NCBI GenBank assembly: GCA_963693085.1
Contig: OY856409.1
Location: forward strand, 1,331,954,415-1,332,018,414
Direction of reading: 5' to 3'
Source: Alisma plantago-aquatica
Lineage: Eukaryota; Streptophyta; Magnoliopsida; Alismatales; Alismataceae
Length of the DNA stretch: 64,000 nucleotides
Shown here in pieces: positions 59,695 to 64,000 of the stretch (its first letter is position 1; each line of letters starts with the position of its first letter). Position numbers and translations under genes: made by a program. Under the pieces are notes generated by a model. It worked only from the letters and a program-made list of their open reading frames with translations. It was not told the origin of the DNA and did no database searches.

Positions 59695-59882
59695 TTCTTC
59701 CTTCTCCCTCCTTACCAACAGCAACCACGGTCGTGTGGGCTGGCACGACCGTGGCTGTATTGGCCAACCACACGACCATGTTGGGTAGCACGGCCATGTG
59801 GTCGGCCAACACAACCACGGCCGTGCCAGCCCACACGGCCGTGGTTGCTGTTGGTAAGGAGAGGGAGAAGGAAGAAGAAGAG
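59695..59882. repeat. Large GC-rich hairpin with CACGGCCGTG motifs
   Basis: Arms of about 65 bp (59695-59758 and 59813-59882) are near-perfect inverse copies: both carry CTTACCAACAGCAACCACGG or its complement. Within and between them are at least six CACGRCCGTG-like decamers, the same core found in the 30 bp palindromes at the other end of the element. Confidence 0.88.
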
Positions 59883-60189
59883 CAGGAGAACCAGTGATGA
59901 AGAAAGGAGGGCCTACTATTGGTAGCATCGTGGAGACGGAGGCGGCGACTGTGGCGAGCAGCTACAAGGAGCGGCGACGGCGGTGTGGGGAGAGAGGGCC
60001 GTTGGAGCAGGAGGAGAAGGCCGCCGGAGCAGCGAGCTGGGGGCAGAGGGCAAGCGGCGCCGGAGGTGGGCAGAGGACCAGCAACGAAGCGGAGCAGCGC
60101 ACGGCCGAAGGGAGAAATCGCCGGACCAAACCCTAGTAGCATGCGAATGAATGAAATAGAGAAAGGGGAACAGTCGGGCTCGCTCGTGC

Positions 60190-60658
60190 GATTTAAGTTA
60201 ACATTCGGTGTCAGTTTCTAACAAAAACCGACACTAAAACCTTTAAGTGTTGGTTTGCAACAAACCATCGACACTAAAGGGAGGTGAAAATTTTCGCGGT
60301 TATCCGTGCGAAAACACAACGGCGTCAGTTATTGTCACGAAACCGACGACCAAAATTGAGCAAATTTCTGTCTCGCAGAAAACCTTTACTTGTCGATTCC
60401 TCCCTTAAAAACCGAAGCTGTATGTCAATTTTTGGAGGCAATTTTTTTAGCTGGAAATTTTAATTTTGGCGGTTACTTTTAGGTGTCAGTTTCTTATTAA
60501 GGAACTGACACTGAATAAAAGCGGTACCCGTATCTGGTCGCCCTTCACAGATTGATGTCGGATTATTTTAAACATCGACGCTGTATGGTTTAGGTGTAAG
60601 TTTTTTATTACAACCGACACCAACAAAAGTGACGTTATAAGCCATTTCTATAGTAGTG
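60190..60658. repeat. CACTA subterminal repeat region (5' side)
   Basis: Repeated GTGTCAGTTT, CCGACACTAAA and GGCGTCAGTTATT motifs in both orientations, running to the terminal CTATAGTAGTG. This matches the set at 51135-51640. Confidence 0.8.
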
Positions 60659-61880
60659 CATGATGGGATCCAGGTCAAACTCCCCCAAATTAGAGCTTCA
60701 TTTTCCCTCCTTTCTTCTCCCCTAAAAACCCTCAAGTCTTCTTTTCATGACCTGCTCACTACAGTAGAGAGGCACTGCAAACTGGGAGCTCGTTCTCCTT
60801 CATTCCTTAACCTCTAACCCCAAAGAAGTGTCATGATTCTCATATTGGTGAGCCAAGTGCAATTGCTGGTAACTATTATCCACCCACGACATCCCAACAA
60901 CACATCGTTGAGGGTCATCACCAATAGTTGCTTGTAACTACAACGAAGAAGGAGAGCTAGCTGTCATTCGATCAAAAGATCCAAGGGATGTCAGTAGTCT
61001 TACACAACCGATCCTTGGATACCCCCTTGTGACTACATGCAACCATATGGTCAAAGATCTAGGGCACATAAGAGGCCACACAACCCATCACTTAGAAAGG
61101 GGCACATGACACATTATTGACCATCAACTTAGCCCAATGATACCATTAACTTTAGTCCAAAAATCACCAAAATACTAATTATTTCACCATATTCAAGCCT
61201 AGATATCTCCTTCTAGGAACCTCCAATATTCATGAAAATTTAACCATAGCTTTACTATTCTTTAGGTTACAATTTATTCAAAATTGGTACCAAAAATAAA
61301 TTGTTTGCCTATCAACTAATGTCTCAAAAAGGTATAGACCTAGTGTTATTTACCATTTTAGTGGCAAATAGTCTACAAACATCATCACAAACTTGGCATT
61401 CTTGAGTTAACTCAAACTCATGAATCTAATTATCTCATTAGGTATTCACATACTTCAAAAGTTCACTCCATCACATCCTACATGCCTTAAAAGAAATTTC
61501 ATCTTTGAAATTAAGCCAAAATCAAGACTATCACATGACAACTCCTTTCTGTCTATTCTTCTAGAACGACAAGAAATCTCAGTGGCCCGTGTGGACTACT
61601 ATAGAGGCGAGGAGGCTATTTCCTACCACTAGGAGGACAAGGTCAAGCTATTGTCTATGGTGATCAGCCAAGAGCTACTACAGACAATGTCTGGGTGTGA
61701 CTTGAAGAAAGTCGCATACTGCATCGAAGGAATGGTTGCTGGACTTGCTCATGGAACAAGTATTACCACAAAACAATCCCTTCCCATTACATAGTTATTG
61801 ACGTGATCATATGTTCAAGGGGAATATGACAGATACATATTTTTTTCCACTGCCTATCCTGATACCATATATTCCTAAAG
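60659..61880. other. Right flank of the CACTA element, unassigned
   Basis: Begins with the TSD copy CAT. It is continuous with the 64 bp at 51071-51134 and with the sequence left of 39254 once the two insertions are removed. No open frame of note is seen. Because a PBS follows at 61881, part of this may belong to an LTR, but I could not find its start. Confidence 0.4.
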
Positions 61881-61893
61881 TGGTATCAGAGCC
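61881..61893 (+). other. tRNA-iMet primer-binding site of an unresolved LTR element
   Basis: TGGTATCAGAGCC is an exact match to the complement of the 3' end of plant initiator-Met tRNA. It should follow a 5' LTR in plus orientation. The bases before it (ATATATTCCTAAAG) do not end in CA, so the LTR end may be mutated or a few bases upstream (GATACCA). No retrotransposon protein follows in the window. Confidence 0.5.
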
Positions 61894-62179
61894 TCATCAA
61901 TATACATTGTTTTGAGATTTAATCGATATGATCAGATTTTAGTTTTTTCCTTTTTAATTATTGCATATGGTGTGAATATTTAAAATCATTAATATGCATA
62001 TACAATTAAATGCCACATATGATCCCAAACTAATATATATAACATGATATATATGCAATTTACACGCATCGTCCTAAAATTATTTTTGATGATGGATGTG
62101 TAGCATGGTTATGGCCTATAACCCACATATCTCTCTGTGGTTGTGTGGTTTATTTATTCCTATATATATCTCAGAGTGC

Positions 62180-63960
62180 ATACTGCGCCTCTACCTTCTT
62201 CTTCCAACATGTAAAAGTATTATTGTTTCCTTCATATTCCCCTCTTGAATGTGACTCGGGGTTTCTCAATTACCATGTATTAAGTTTAATAGCATTTGGA
62301 TAGTTTAACTTTAATTCTTGTTATGATGAATAAAACACTAAATTCCAGATGAAACAACCATCTTGAAGATGAGGTGACCTACTGGAGGACCAAAGAGGAT
62401 CGACATAAGAGCCAAACTGACTGGTGGACCAGCTAACTGGTATAACAGGCCAACCAACCGACGAAGAGGTGATTCAAATGGTTTAAGGGTTGAACCGACC
62501 AACCTAGATTGGTTCAAGAACATATCTACACCAACAACATGTTGTTGCATGATATGTAGGCCTAGGTGGTAGTAATTCCTTGTGGCTCTAAGGAATTACA
62601 ATCATACGATCATAATAATTGCTTATGTTTCAATTGATTTTTTTTCATTTGTGGGATATATCATGTAAAGGATTCATAGTATAAGTATGCGGTGATTGAA
62701 TATGTATGCATATATAAATATAAACTCCATAACCAAACATACTAAGTCTAGGATGATTTCCATTGGTAACACACATGAAAACTCGATCGGTTCTACATGG
62801 TCACCCAAGCATGATGCACTATCCATCTTGTGGAAGTGTGATGGTAGTTAGTACCAAGCGGGGTGCATTTATAGCGTGTTACTCTTGGGTCAGGCTTAAC
62901 TAGGTGTCCTTAATGATATTAAGCACTTGGTGTTAGTGTATATGCCCAAAGAGGCAATCATGTGATGATTGTAATGGCATAATTATAAATAATTTGATTA
63001 TTAATAAAAGGCAGACTTCAAATTTATTAAGTTGTTTAGTTATGAGATAATGAAATAACATAATAAATGTCTAGAGAATGATGTTACTCAATGACATATG
63101 TCCTCAAGTACGAGACTTGGAAGAATGAGATCATATGGAAGGTAGATAGACAACAATAACACATAAGACCAGAGTGTGATGTCCTCAATGACGAATGTTC
63201 TCATTATGTCCCTGAAACTCTACCTTATTTTCCTAATGTAAAAGTATTTTTCTCTTCTACCTTTGCTCCCTTAAAATATAACTTGAGGTTTCCCTATAAT
63301 GATGCAAAAGTAGGATAGTTTGCTTTCCTATTTTGACGAAGATGAAGGATGTTCCGATGACGCCATACTACCATCCCAACGACAAGATGACCGGTTGGGG
63401 GACCACGGAGGACCAACCAGATAGGCTGATCTGATTGAGTGGTAGACCCGACTAATCTGCTAGAGGAGGTAGTAGATGTGGAATGTAGAACCAGATGACA
63501 TGAGATATGACCAAACTATCGAATAGGGGGCGAGACTACCCGTTTAAGGGTTGAACCGATCATCCCATATTCACAAGCACAGATCATCATCAACAACATG
63601 TTTCTACATGTGATGTGGGCCTAGATGTGGTAATTCCTTGTGTCTTTAAGGAATTACATTAGTCTACCCATAACCATCACTTTTTGTTTATTGCATGTTT
63701 TTGTTGCGGGTTATAACATGTATAAGATACATACTATATATGTGGTAATTGCTATTGTATATATATTATATAAAATCCCTTAATATAATATTAAGTTTGA
63801 TATGCCTTTCATAAAAAGCACACATGAAAAGCTTGATTGACCAAGCATAATTTATGGATCTAAACCATGTATTATGATTTGTCCTCATGTCTTGATGAAT
63901 ATTGACCATGTTTGCCCTATTATATGTATCACTTTGATAATAACATGCTAGGGATGGGCG
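62180..63960 (+). repeat. Diverged ~1.03-1.05 kb direct duplication
   Basis: Blocks at about 62185-62870 recur at about 63215-63900 in the same order: CTCTACCTT, ATGTAAAAGTATT, TTTAAGGGTTGAACCGA, CAACAACATGTT, GTAATTCCTTGTG, TAAGGAATTACA, and the end CATGAAAA near GACCAAGCAT. No coding content. A segment starting TGTTAGTGTATATGCCCAAAG at 62933 looks like the start of a Copia-type LTR, but I could not confirm it. Confidence 0.65.
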
Positions 63961-64000
63961 CCTAGGTCCTATAGACATTGACTTTATAGTCATTTGGATT

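Larger units (their letters stand above)
58843..60190 (-). other. CACTA 5' leader/intron region of the TNP2 gene
   Basis: A non-coding interval upstream of TNP2. From the gene outwards it holds a hairpin (58957-59091), a pair of ~100 bp direct repeats (about 59097-59205 and 59330-59432), a ~45 bp tandem array with GATGTTAGGGTTTCATCATG (59480-59640), a large GC hairpin (59695-59882) and a GC-rich leader (59890-60140). The 156-codon minus frame at 60142-59672 has a Pro/Ala/Leu composition of GC-rich leaders and no domain. Confidence 0.6.
51135..60658 (-). mobile_element. En/Spm (CACTA) DNA transposon, full length
   Basis: 9,524 bp with both ends present: CACTAGTACATAA at 51135 and, on the opposite strand, CACTACTATAGAA from 60658. 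The 3 bp TSD is CAT (51132-51134 and 60659-60661). Subterminal regions at both ends are packed with short repeats of GTGTCRGTT/AACYGACRC type. Two minus-strand genes lie inside: a TNP2 transposase (58782-55542) and a multi-exon gene with Transposase_24 and Ulp1-like parts (55384-52046). This two-gene layout is standard for plant CACTA elements. Stops, a frameshift and a probable active-site change make it non-autonomous now. Confidence 0.95.

Noticed and set aside
59672..60142. 156-codon minus-strand frame in the CACTA leader
   Set aside because: Its composition is that of a GC-rich leader and hairpin, it has no domain, and it is far from the TNP2 start. It could be a captured exon, but nothing shows it.
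61881..61893. A tRNA gene at the GGTATCAGAGCC matches
   Set aside because: Only the 3' acceptor complement is present at each such site; there is no cloverleaf. They are primer-binding sites.

Overview
The window looks like heterochromatic, intergenic DNA of a flowering plant. I see no intact host gene and no tRNA, rRNA or CRISPR array. What can be recognised is a set of nested plant transposable elements: a SIRE-like Copia LTR, two Tekay/Del-like Ty3-Gypsy chromoviruses, a non-autonomous LTR element inside one of them, a TTF-type hAT transposase relic and a complete En/Spm (CACTA) transposon. One decayed host gene, an F-box pseudogene, is present. The families point to an angiosperm; the sequence alone does not tell me the species or whether it is a monocot or a eudicot.

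Layout. 1-1730: the 5' end of a minus-strand Copia element (primer-binding site plus a 1.4 kb LTR), whose body lies left of the window. 1731-5786: AT-rich DNA with an old ~1.54 kb duplication, a 171 bp tandem repeat and a Helitron-like 5' terminus. 5875-6861 and 25514-25715: the two halves of a minus-strand F-box pseudogene. They are separated by Gypsy-1 (6862-25513, TSD TCACC), whose integrase is in turn split by a 7.87 kb non-autonomous element (10228-18097, TSD TCATC) with 3.6 kb LTRs and a 679 bp non-coding interior. 26040-29045: a diverged ~1.5 kb tandem duplication. 29578-32721: a 3.1 kb imperfect palindrome made of two head-to-head TIR elements. 33400-35324: an LTR-like segment. 35342-37760: a hAT relic with a left TIR. 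39254-51070: Gypsy-2 (TSD ATCTC). 51135-60658: a CACTA element (TSD CAT). 60659-64000: AT-rich DNA with a tRNA-iMet primer-binding site and a ~1 kb diverged duplication.

How the parts relate. Three elements (Gypsy-1, Gypsy-2 and the inner non-autonomous one) share a 3' signature before the right-hand LTR: a TTTCGRGGACGAAATYCC-like motif followed by the polypurine tract. The inner element could therefore have been mobilised in trans by Tekay-type relatives. All coding regions are broken. In Gypsy-2 all ten in-frame stops can be read as CGA to TGA or CAG to TAG, the pattern expected after cytosine methylation and deamination. The CACTA element keeps both ends and both genes (a TNP2 transposase, and a multi-exon second gene with a Transposase_24 region and an Ulp1-like protease) but has in-frame stops, a frameshift and a probable Asp-to-Asn change at a conserved TNP2 position.

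The least-explained signal is the giant inverted repeat at 29.6-32.7 kb. Its arms carry dense clusters of a CAATGTGT/ACACATTG motif, and it would fold into a very long hairpin if transcribed. All boundaries were read by eye; identities and ages are hand estimates.
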